DNA of 58,333 nt from CAJGCS01 sp045589955 (GTDB lineage: Bacteria; Bacillota_I; Bacilli_A; ML615J-28; CAG-313): contig JAZNQD010000006.1 of the NCBI GenBank assembly GCA_045589955.1, forward strand, positions 1-58,333, given 5' to 3'. A program made the position numbers and the translations under genes. The notes under the pieces were generated by a model. That model was not told where the DNA came from. It ran no database searches and worked only from the letters and a program-made list of their open reading frames with translations. Shown here one piece after another: positions 43,801 through 51,293 of this stretch. Numbering within the stretch: the first letter of the stretch is position 1; each line of letters starts with the position of its first letter.

Positions 43801-44128
43801 TTGGGAAGAAGTAAGACAAAGAAATACAAACTATGAACTAGCTTACTTAGGAATCGGTAAATGTATTCTTGTTGAAAGTGACTATGTTGATACAAAAGAA
43901 GAACAATTAGAACTATACCAAGAAGCAATGGCAAACTTCAAACTTGCTCATAATGGAACATATTACGCTAAAGCATTTGGACGTTATCGTGACCAAATCT
44001 TAAAAGATAATTTTGCTTGGATTATGACTGCGGGTGTTTTAATTGCCGTTGGTATTATTGGTTTATCAGTTTATAAAACAATCAAAAAGAATCAAGCGAA
44101 GAAAATTAAAGTACAAGGAGGAAAATAG
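40832..44128 (+). CDS. Membrane-anchored surface protein with RCC1 and NHL beta-propellers
   Basis: 1098 residues. Signal peptide ends SANA (about residue 31). Residues about 235-630 contain seven RCC1-type repeats, a full propeller's worth (e.g. HTIAVDTSGNLWAWGSNEYG; HNVIVDDEGSLWVWGQNDKG; SYAIDINNNSYVFGQNDAYQ). Residues about 665-960 hold NHL-like blades (GIAVDKDFIYISDTQNSRIL; TVVDEVRGRLFTYDSDGNLL). A TPR-like helical part (about 970-1060) precedes a C-terminal membrane helix (WIMTAGVLIAVGIIGLSVY) and a basic tail inside. It probably binds or displays substrate, or scaffolds the transporter. No catalytic motif seen. It is embedded in the ABC operon between permeases and YIP1. Confidence 0.8.
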   Translation: MKKIFNFTKIIAIITLVLGFFFAPIFDSANAMSYNYDFWKNIIPSAEGLALQSTYYSRNFKYHKNAVYEETSAKLNELFDTFELSEIKDLVAGKNYTYFSSNSTENLTQQGQIKTNYENAKLVVKANYKLTQEVKTQICDLIDLKLECEQDTNLYKQIDFNSITDIQVYGDKVYVLSTPNAETISNISGSASVSEMTKLIVINSDLEWEEQRQEFPITEDVRKSFDNYYQWNRLAFDSVASGSNHTIAVDTSGNLWAWGSNEYGQLGVDPSQSNYLAEPTQVTWIGDASGIKYTSVYATGNTSFAVDSKGNLWGFGKNDYNLISYKDDLEFSYVKLNSFSILSKAATKDEEAQYTNGTVSKVSLADDHIYVIDNNNQVYSWGDNSDGLLKNSTSNIQKYAVNAEIKLERIDTINNNKVIELKPVTILTSKTHNVIVDDEGSLWVWGQNDKGQLGTGNTAPLSEPTLVTLRKNNVTVKVETISLGDEHTVIVDKLGGLWTFGSNSHYQLGFAADENGVAVPYLATPYAYHDDVDYTKVFAFGNSSYAIDINNNSYVFGQNDAYQLSFESDEEKVEYTVKSGISHNLISGTKDGIFSIDTSNRLWVWGKSTTKLGLKNTEAVKEPVYSEHRLELRNIALSRLENSDIYKRAVYVASSADENVAAVYLRSAAGIAVDKDFIYISDTQNSRILKINKQSYVVEDVCLTPNNSTFKQLNLDSSVYQPSTLRQFKPTKVTVSPTGRVYAIAEQVYEGIIEFNKQGDYNRYLGQNDVVANPLKELLRDYLTDEQLAAFALTLPPLFTSISTDSKGFIYATSYPDTESGTIAGQNMVKAINTSGKDSMKRNGYVLPNGDAKYISSSPNANAIKGPSYLVDVTINEAGNFTVVDEVRGRLFTYDSDGNLLYIAGAQPGGTKQNASGLSENIIKPVAIDYLYRTYEGSDRVDEFVIVADQQSKSLMFYVTTEFGQLVNQATAAYNKGVDTAEKAQAVKAIWEEVRQRNTNYELAYLGIGKCILVESDYVDTKEEQLELYQEAMANFKLAHNGTYYAKAFGRYRDQILKDNFAWIMTAGVLIAVGIIGLSVYKTIKKNQAKKIKVQGGK

Positions 44129-44131
44129 AAT

Positions 44132-44899
44132 ATGTTAGAACTTAAAATTATCTTAATTGTTCTTACTGTATTAGCTTTTGCTACTTGTATCGCTTTGATT
44201 GTAGGTTTAATAGCTGGTAAGCAAGAATTATGTTTAAATATTGCTAAAAAAGTAAAAGGAAAACTTGGCATCTTCTTTAATGATGTTGTAAAATTCCCTA
44301 TTTATATTATTACTCACCCTATTCAAGGATATAATGAATTTAAGGTTGAGAAAAAAGGTAAAATGTATGCAGCAATATCAATTTTAGTAGCATATGTTTT
44401 AGTTCAAATTTTAGCCTATAAATATACTGGGCCAGTTGTAAACGTAAATAATCCACATGAATTTAACAGTATTAAAATTATTATCTTTGGTGTGTTACCA
44501 GTTGTTTTAATTGCTGTTGCAAACTGGAGTATTACTTCACTATTTGATGGTAAAGGTAAGATGAAAGAAATCTTCATGATGATTTGTTACTCTTACTTCC
44601 CTCTTGTAGTATGTGGTTTATTACGTATGATCATTAGTAACTTTGTTATTACTGATGAAGTACTATTCTTAACAATTATCGATATTATTGGCTATGTTGG
44701 AACAGGTTATATGCTATTCATGGGACTTGTAGTTATTCATGAATATGGTATCTTTAAAACTATCGTTTCTGTTTTAGGTACAGTTCTTGCTATCTTAATC
44801 ATTCTATTCATGGCATTATTAATTTTTGACTTAGCAAATCAAGTAATTAGTTTCTTTGCATCAATTTACAAGGAAATTATGACTCGATTTATGTCGTAG
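44132..44899 (+). CDS. YIP1-family membrane protein
   Basis: 255 residues. An N-terminal membrane helix (residues 4-28) is followed by a cytoplasmic-type stretch and five helices in the Yip1 arrangement (PIYIITHPIQGYNEF before the first, then AAISILVAYVLVQILAY, IIIFGVLPVVLIAVANWSIT, MICYSYFPLVVCGLLRMIIS). Bacterial YIP1 proteins are poorly understood. It is placed directly between the propeller protein and the DUF5696-like protein, three bases after the former, so a joint complex with the transporter is a reasonable inference. Confidence 0.78.
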   Translation: MLELKIILIVLTVLAFATCIALIVGLIAGKQELCLNIAKKVKGKLGIFFNDVVKFPIYIITHPIQGYNEFKVEKKGKMYAAISILVAYVLVQILAYKYTGPVVNVNNPHEFNSIKIIIFGVLPVVLIAVANWSITSLFDGKGKMKEIFMMICYSYFPLVVCGLLRMIISNFVITDEVLFLTIIDIIGYVGTGYMLFMGLVVIHEYGIFKTIVSVLGTVLAILIILFMALLIFDLANQVISFFASIYKEIMTRFMS

Positions 44900-44914
44900 A
44901 TGGAGGTGTAAAAA

Positions 44915-47900
44915 ATGATAATTATTATTATATTATTAGTTGGATTATTAATTGCACTTCTAGTTAGACGCAATATCCAAAGACTATATGATAAATATCA
45001 TACTAGTGAGGATGCTAGTCAAGAATCAAGTGCAACACAAGACGAAGTACTAGACGAAAAAGATTCTATTAAACAAGCTGAAGAAATCGTTCGTAAGAGA
45101 AAACGTTTATCTCGTACAGTTAAGCTTTCTCTAACAGGCATTATTCTAGTAGCTATTTTATCAGTTGTTGGCGTATATCTGTTTGACACATATGACGCAA
45201 GTTCAGCATCATTTAATAATGCAACAACAAAAGAATACTGGGCATCATTACCTGGTTTCGAACATTATTCTGATCTATACAACAAATATGTAGCACAACA
45301 TGATAGTATGTCTGCTGACTATAAGAGCCCATTTACTGATCCTTCCGCATCAATTTATGCCAAAATTAAAAAGGCAAGATATCGTGAAGAATTAGAAGCA
45401 TTAATGTCTCCTTACAATAATGAATACAAAGCGACTCAAGATGAAGTTCGTAAAGAAGAATTAAGACTAATTATTGAAGAATCAGAAAAGGTAAAACAAA
45501 CATTACCTAAATGGACAGAATATCGTGATGAAGTTTTATTAGGCTATCATTTATTTGCTAAAGAAGGAAATTATGAATTCTGGCTTAATATTTCAACTAC
45601 ATCATTTAAAGTAATTGACAAAACTGACCCTTCAAATATTATTGAATGGTATTCTAATCCTGAAGGTGATCAATTAGTTAGTGATTCACAAAGAGATATT
45701 TTAAAACTTTGGGCAAGTAGAACTGGTTCAAATGTGAAGAGTTATGGAACATATGAATATTCTGTAGCTACTGAATTTAATGATAATTCTACTGACGTTA
45801 ACCCTAATTTTGCTATTAAGAACTTTACTGAAGTTCGTGATGGTGAAGAAGTTTCAATTATTCAAGTTTGGTATAAATTAGAAGCTCGTGGTGTTGACTG
45901 GACTTATTTCCCTAAGTATATTAGTGAAGCAACATACAAAGCTTTACTTGCAAAAAATGAAGAATTAGTTGCAGAAGGCGCTGAATACGTTGACAAAAAC
46001 GTTGTTAAAAAAGTTGAACACTATGATAAGAAAATTGGTGGACAATCAATCAAAAATTCACTATTCGGTGCTACTGGTAGTCTTTATAAATTAGTTACTA
46101 CAGGCTCTCAACTTAACCAATTTGGTGAAAATTATTATGAATTTAATGGTAATCTTGAAAAAGTAAGTTCAATTGACATGGGTAAATTATATCGTTTATA
46201 TACTCACTTTGGATTTACTCAACAAACCCTAATTGAAGAAGATGAATACTTCCAAGCATTAGCAGATAAAAAAGGTGTTGAAGTTGATTTAACAAGTAAA
46301 ATGATTAAACAAAAAGACTCATACACTGTTGCTATTCAATATGAATTAACTGATGAAGGTTTAAATGTTACTATTCCAAGTAATTCAATTACTGCAGTTG
46401 GTAAAAATGAAGTTGTTTATATTGACTTATTAGAATACTTTACTGCAGCTCCTAATACAGAACAAGGTTATACAATTATTCCTGATGGAAGTGGTTCTGT
46501 ATTAAATCACAATAATGGTAAAACTTCATGTTTCTTATATAACAAACGTTTATATACTACTGACCTTTCAATGAGTGAAGAAGTTATGAAGGCTGAAACA
46601 TATGACATTATGTTACCAATGTTCGCGGTTGTAAACCAAACAAGTCAAACTGGTGTTATTGCTGACGTAACTGAAGGCGCAGCTCAAATGGAATTATATG
46701 CTGACATTTCTGGTCGTGGTGCTGAAGTTTTCAATAAACACTATTTCCGAATTCACTATCGTGAATCTCAAACTGTTAAAGTTTCATCTGTATCTCAACC
46801 AATTGAAAAATACAATTATGCATTTATGAATAATGACGTTTCAATTGATTTCCGTTTCTTAGGAAAAGAAGTTGTTAATGATGGCTACTCTGGTGTTGCA
46901 AGAGAATATCGTGATTTATTAATCGAAAGATATAATATGCAAGATAAGAAAGACACAACAGATGATCTTGTAATCGATATTGATGTAATTGGCGGATATG
47001 ACTTCAAAAATAATGTCTTTGGTATTGTTTATAATGACAAAGATACATTAACAACATTCGAACAATTAAAAGAAATGATTGAAGACATTGAAAAAACACA
47101 ATTCAAAAATATCAATGTTTTCTATAAAGGTTGGAGAAAACAAGGCCTAGTTGACTATACATTTAAAAATATTGATGTTTATAAAAAATTAGGTAGTTTA
47201 GAAACTCTTAAAGAAGTAGAAGATATGGAAGGTGTATCAGTTTATCCTTACATTAACTTCGGTGTAGTAAATAAATATCAAGAAACATTTGGTACAAATC
47301 ATTATAATACACGTAATGTAATCGGTGAAATTATTACTGTATATCCATATGATTTACAATCAAATATGTGGGATAAAAAAGCTCAAAAGATTAACATTAT
47401 CTCACCTAGATATTATCAAGCATTTGCTCAATCATTAGCTGATTCTTATGCTTCTGTATTTAAATTACAACAAGAAGGACAAATCCTTTCAAATATCTCT
47501 TTAGATTCAATCGGTTCTGTATTAACAGGTGACTATCGTAAGAATAAAGAAATGTTTAAAATTAACGCTGTATATGAACAAATTAAATCATTAGAAATGA
47601 TTAAAGAAGCAGGCGTTACTGATATCAACTTATATCGTCCTTATGACTATGCATTCCCTTATGTAAGTAATGCAAAAGAAATTCCTTTCTCTTCAACTAA
47701 ATATCAAATTCTTGACTACTCAATTCCATTCTATCAATTAGTAGTTAATGGATTATTTGATTATAGTGGGGAAAGTATCAATGCTAATAGTGAAGATGGT
47801 ATGGAAAAACACATTTTAAGATTATTAGAAACTGGTTCTAATGCATCATTCACTTTCACTTATGAAGGCTCTGAAGTATTATTAACTACTGATTATAATC

Positions 47901-48160
47901 AATACTACTATACAGAATACTCTAAATGGCTTGATTCTGTTGAAGCCGTTTATGATGCATACGAAGAAGCAGGTATTGAAGGTTTACGTTTAGTTGAACA
48001 TGAATACATTGAAGATGAAGTATTTCGCGTAACTTATTCAAATGAAGCTGGTACAAAGGTAGTTTCTCTTCTAATCAACTATTCACAAGTAAATTACACA
48101 GATCATGAAACTGGCATTAGTGTAAATGCAAAAGACTTTATTGTTTTAGGAGGTAAATAA
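44915..48160 (+). CDS. DUF5696-like large membrane-anchored extracellular protein
   Basis: 1081 residues. Two N-terminal hydrophobic segments (residues 2-18 and about 70-92) flank a charged cytoplasmic loop; the remaining 980 residues are outside. A central region contains QGYTIIPDGSGSVLNHNNGK, which I associate with DUF5696 proteins of Firmicutes ABC-transporter loci. It is followed by a stretch (VDIDVIGGYDF..., LKEMIEDIEKTQFKNINVFY, YINFGVV) reminiscent of a TIM-barrel glycosidase-like fold. Catalytic function is unproven. It starts behind TGGAGGTG. Its stop overlaps the start of the next permease. Confidence 0.65.
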   Translation: MIIIIILLVGLLIALLVRRNIQRLYDKYHTSEDASQESSATQDEVLDEKDSIKQAEEIVRKRKRLSRTVKLSLTGIILVAILSVVGVYLFDTYDASSASFNNATTKEYWASLPGFEHYSDLYNKYVAQHDSMSADYKSPFTDPSASIYAKIKKARYREELEALMSPYNNEYKATQDEVRKEELRLIIEESEKVKQTLPKWTEYRDEVLLGYHLFAKEGNYEFWLNISTTSFKVIDKTDPSNIIEWYSNPEGDQLVSDSQRDILKLWASRTGSNVKSYGTYEYSVATEFNDNSTDVNPNFAIKNFTEVRDGEEVSIIQVWYKLEARGVDWTYFPKYISEATYKALLAKNEELVAEGAEYVDKNVVKKVEHYDKKIGGQSIKNSLFGATGSLYKLVTTGSQLNQFGENYYEFNGNLEKVSSIDMGKLYRLYTHFGFTQQTLIEEDEYFQALADKKGVEVDLTSKMIKQKDSYTVAIQYELTDEGLNVTIPSNSITAVGKNEVVYIDLLEYFTAAPNTEQGYTIIPDGSGSVLNHNNGKTSCFLYNKRLYTTDLSMSEEVMKAETYDIMLPMFAVVNQTSQTGVIADVTEGAAQMELYADISGRGAEVFNKHYFRIHYRESQTVKVSSVSQPIEKYNYAFMNNDVSIDFRFLGKEVVNDGYSGVAREYRDLLIERYNMQDKKDTTDDLVIDIDVIGGYDFKNNVFGIVYNDKDTLTTFEQLKEMIEDIEKTQFKNINVFYKGWRKQGLVDYTFKNIDVYKKLGSLETLKEVEDMEGVSVYPYINFGVVNKYQETFGTNHYNTRNVIGEIITVYPYDLQSNMWDKKAQKINIISPRYYQAFAQSLADSYASVFKLQQEGQILSNISLDSIGSVLTGDYRKNKEMFKINAVYEQIKSLEMIKEAGVTDINLYRPYDYAFPYVSNAKEIPFSSTKYQILDYSIPFYQLVVNGLFDYSGESINANSEDGMEKHILRLLETGSNASFTFTYEGSEVLLTTDYNQYYYTEYSKWLDSVEAVYDAYEEAGIEGLRLVEHEYIEDEVFRVTYSNEAGTKVVSLLINYSQVNYTDHETGISVNAKDFIVLGGK

Positions 48161-49323
48161 TGAGTAAAAAAGATAAAAAACAACAAAATATCGAAACTCA
48201 AAATAATGCTCCTAAGCAAAATGTGTTTCAAAAATTAAGAGCTTGGTTTAGACGTTCTAGCTTTGTTGCTAAAGTTGAAGTCTTCTTAAAGAAAGCTTGG
48301 CAATATTTCTTATTTGGTTTAGAATGTCTATTACCGATCAAACATGTTAAGAAATTAACATATGATAAATTAAGACACGATCAACAAAAAGTTATTATTT
48401 CATTGTTATTCTTATTACCGGTAATGTTTGGTTTCTGCTTATTCTTCTTATATCCATTAGTAAGATCATTAATCATGTCTTTTGGTACAGTAGAAATTCT
48501 AAAATCTGGTGGTATTACAATTCACTTCGGCGAATTCTTCTTAAAAACTGGTGCCGGTGGTGCTTATAACTTTAATGATCCTGATCCAAATGCGAAAAAT
48601 ATTTTCTATAACTATATTCAAGCATTTACCGCAAGTAGTGTTGACTTCCCAGTAGGGTTAGCAACTACTGCTTGGAATACAATTGTTAATACAGCTGTTA
48701 TCACAATCTTTAGTTTATTAGTAGCAGTTATGCTAAATGGTAACTTTAAAGGTCGTGGTGTAGTAAGAGCAATCTTCTTCCTACCAGTTGTATTAAACTC
48801 TGAAGCTGTTAACTTAGCGTTAGAAGCTTCATCAAACCTAACTGACTTAGTAGGTAAATCTGGAACAGATACTTTAAAAACACTATTTGACATGAATGCC
48901 TTCTTTACAAATTTAGGTGTTCCGGTAAAATTAGTAACATTCTTAAGTGGTATCACTTCTACAATTTACGATACTATTTCTTATTCAGGTATCCAAATCT
49001 TAATCTTCCTTGCTGCTATTCAATCAGTTCCTCGTCACTTGTACGAAGCTGCAAAAATCGAAGGTGCTACTGCATATGAATCATTCTGGAAGATAACGTT
49101 ACCAATGGTAACGCCAATGATGATTCCAATTATTGTATTTACAATTGTGGACTCATTCTTACGTTCCGATATTAATGAAATCATCGACTTACAATATAAC
49201 AATGCGGACTACGGTATGCATGCAGCAATGTCTTGGTCATACGTTATTGTTTCAATCGCATTATTAGGTATTGTCGTTGGTATCTTATCTAAGTGGGTGT
49301 TCTATTATGACAACAAAAAATAG
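48160..49323 (+). CDS. ABC sugar permease (second pair, MalF-type)
   Basis: 387 residues. A basic, Gln/Asn-rich cytoplasmic N-terminus of about 75 residues is followed by six helices beginning VIISLLFLLPVMFGFCLFFL. The EAA loop is LYEAAKIEGATAYESFWKIT. It contains an extended extracellular loop after helix 1 (KSGGITIHFGEFFLKTGAGG...). It forms the second permease heterodimer of the operon with the next gene. Its start codon shares a base with the DUF5696-like stop. Confidence 0.92.
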   Translation: MSKKDKKQQNIETQNNAPKQNVFQKLRAWFRRSSFVAKVEVFLKKAWQYFLFGLECLLPIKHVKKLTYDKLRHDQQKVIISLLFLLPVMFGFCLFFLYPLVRSLIMSFGTVEILKSGGITIHFGEFFLKTGAGGAYNFNDPDPNAKNIFYNYIQAFTASSVDFPVGLATTAWNTIVNTAVITIFSLLVAVMLNGNFKGRGVVRAIFFLPVVLNSEAVNLALEASSNLTDLVGKSGTDTLKTLFDMNAFFTNLGVPVKLVTFLSGITSTIYDTISYSGIQILIFLAAIQSVPRHLYEAAKIEGATAYESFWKITLPMVTPMMIPIIVFTIVDSFLRSDINEIIDLQYNNADYGMHAAMSWSYVIVSIALLGIVVGILSKWVFYYDNKK

Positions 49324-50365
49324 AAAAGAACAAATGCGTGAAAAATTCGAGTTTATTAAAGAAGAGTTAAATAACCCAATTAAGAAAGCGGTTAGAATGC
49401 AAAAGATGTCAAATTTTGCAACATCTATCCTAAGAGCTGTTATTATCTTTGGTTTAGCGTTCATTATCTTGTTCCCAATCTTCCAACAATTCGCTATCGC
49501 TTTCAGACATCCAATTGACTTAAACAACCCGTTAGTTCAATGGATTCCGGAAACTCCATCTACAGTAAACTTCCAAATCGCGGGTGCAGTCTTAAAATAC
49601 GGAAAATCAGTGGTAAACAATATTAAAGTTTCTGCTATCTGTACAGTATTACAAGTTGCTTGTACTTCTCTTGCAGGTTATGCTTTTGCAAGATTACGTT
49701 TCAAAGGAATTAATGTTTTCTTCGTATGCGTTTTAGCAACATTAATTATTCCTCCACAAGCCGTATCTCTTTCAAGAATGTTATTCTTTGAAAATTTCGA
49801 TATCTTTGGTATTTTCGAAGCTTTAACAGGTAGTGCTTTAAAGATGACAGGTACTGGTAAAGATTATGTATTATACATAACAAGTGCTACAGGTCAAGGT
49901 ATTAGAGCTGGTCTATTCGTTTATATCTTTAGACAATTCTTCCGCGGCATCCCTATCGAACTTGAAGAATCTGCTCAAATCGATGGTGCTGGTATTATCA
50001 GAACATTCTGGAGCGTAATGTTACCTAATGCCCGTGGTGCAATTATTACTTGTGCATTATTTGCTTTTGTATGGCAATGGAATGACGTTTATTACACTCA
50101 ACTATATAAAATTTCAGGTGCAGCATTCCCATTATTATCAATGAGACTTGTTAACAGTGCGGAATTAGTATGGACTCTAATGGGTCAATTAGAATATGCC
50201 GACTTGAAAGACATGGTTGGTGAAGAAGTTAATGGTAACCCATTATTCAACCAAACAGTTGTTAATACTGCAAGTTTAATGATGATGTTACCACTTCTAA
50301 TCGGTTACTTATTCGTTCAAAGACTATTCATTGAGGGTGTTGAACGTTCAGGTATCGTTGGATAA
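49307..50365 (+). CDS. ABC sugar permease (second pair, MalG-type)
   Basis: The ATG at 49307 gives 352 residues beginning MTTKNRKEQMREK. The longer reading starting at 49271 lies entirely within the previous gene and is less likely; a Met at 49334 is a further alternative. EAA loop is ELEESAQIDGAGIIRTFWSV. It has an enlarged loop between helices (about 170-195 and 250-330) relative to typical MalG proteins. It overlaps the preceding permease by 17 bases and is followed by two strong intergenic hairpins. Confidence 0.9.
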   Translation: MTTKNRKEQMREKFEFIKEELNNPIKKAVRMQKMSNFATSILRAVIIFGLAFIILFPIFQQFAIAFRHPIDLNNPLVQWIPETPSTVNFQIAGAVLKYGKSVVNNIKVSAICTVLQVACTSLAGYAFARLRFKGINVFFVCVLATLIIPPQAVSLSRMLFFENFDIFGIFEALTGSALKMTGTGKDYVLYITSATGQGIRAGLFVYIFRQFFRGIPIELEESAQIDGAGIIRTFWSVMLPNARGAIITCALFAFVWQWNDVYYTQLYKISGAAFPLLSMRLVNSAELVWTLMGQLEYADLKDMVGEEVNGNPLFNQTVVNTASLMMMLPLLIGYLFVQRLFIEGVERSGIVG

Positions 50366-50373
50366 TAATAGAT

Positions 50374-50405
50374 TCTTTGACTACCAATTATTTGGTAGTC
50401 AAAGA
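50374..50405 (+). terminator. Perfect 14-bp hairpin after the second permease pair
   Basis: TCTTTGACTACCAA (50374-50387) pairs perfectly with TTGGTAGTCAAAGA (50392-50405), loop TTAT. It is followed only by TATCTTTT, so this may be a leaky terminator or an mRNA-stabilising hairpin within the operon. Confidence 0.6.
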
Positions 50406-50408
50406 TAT

Positions 50409-50449
50409 CTTTTAAAGCTATAATTAAATTCTAATTATAGCTTTAAAAG
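50409..50449 (+). repeat. Perfect 18-bp inverted repeat
   Basis: CTTTTAAAGCTATAATTA (50409-50426) and its exact complement (50432-50449) are separated by AATTC. No T tract follows. It could be an RNA hairpin controlling processing or an operator-like palindrome. It lies four bases after the previous hairpin and about 50 bases before the YesL-like gene. Confidence 0.8.
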
Positions 50450-50498
50450 GTATAAGATCTATACTATTCTTACTTCGAAACGAGGTGATAAATAAAAA

Positions 50499-51293
50499 AT
50501 GAAAAAGGAGAGAAAAATTCGCTCACCTAAATTTAGGCAAGCGATGAGCTCCATTTACGCTGTTTTAGATTATGTTTTTAGAATCGTAATGCTAAATCTG
50601 CTAATTGTGGTACCGGCATTATTGCCGTTTTTAATTTACTCACATATTGAAACTAAGATGGGAGAAGTAAATGATGTAATCAGCTACTTAACATTATTAC
50701 CGGCAGTAATATATATGTTCCCTGCTATTGTAGCTTCGGTCGATTGTTTTAAAGCATATGAAGAAAACACAACTAAAGGAGTATTTAAAGAATTTTTTGT
50801 TTCTTTTGGCAAAAATTATTTAAAATCTTTATTTGTTTCTTTCATTTTATTCTTGACATTGTTTCTTTTATTTTTTGAAATAAGATATGAACATTATGAG
50901 TTCTATGGTATATTTTTCTATTTTATTAGAAACATAACTAACATTGCTTGTTTAGTTGGATTATTTATAACTATTTCGTTTATGATAATGGGACTATTAA
51001 TCTTATCGCATATACCGCTTGTATTTGTTTATTTTAAAGACATTTCTATTTGGCAACAATTTAAATTGGCCTTTATTATGGCTTTTCGAAAAATAGGTAA
51101 AACAATATTATTATGTTTGATAATTATTGCATTTACATTCTTATGTTTACTTCAAGGTTTAGAAATAATTATCTTTATCTTTGGCATTAGTTTGCCATTA
51201 TTCTTAATTGTCAAAATAACATTCAAAGAATATATAAAAATTTATAGAAAGGTGGAAAATAAAGAGAATGAAGAAAATGATGAAATTATTTAG
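50499..51293 (+). CDS. YesL/DUF624-like integral membrane protein
   Basis: 264 residues with five to six hydrophobic helices. The start region (LDYVFRIVMLNLLIVVPALLPFLIY) and the central layout resemble YesL (DUF624) proteins, which are regularly encoded in Firmicutes operons for complex-glycan uptake. Longer than typical YesL by about 50 residues. Function is unknown. It starts behind AACGAGGTGATAA. The last 26 bases overlap the following phosphodiester glycosidase gene. Confidence 0.65.
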   Translation: MKKERKIRSPKFRQAMSSIYAVLDYVFRIVMLNLLIVVPALLPFLIYSHIETKMGEVNDVISYLTLLPAVIYMFPAIVASVDCFKAYEENTTKGVFKEFFVSFGKNYLKSLFVSFILFLTLFLLFFEIRYEHYEFYGIFFYFIRNITNIACLVGLFITISFMIMGLLILSHIPLVFVYFKDISIWQQFKLAFIMAFRKIGKTILLCLIIIAFTFLCLLQGLEIIIFIFGISLPLFLIVKITFKEYIKIYRKVENKENEENDEII

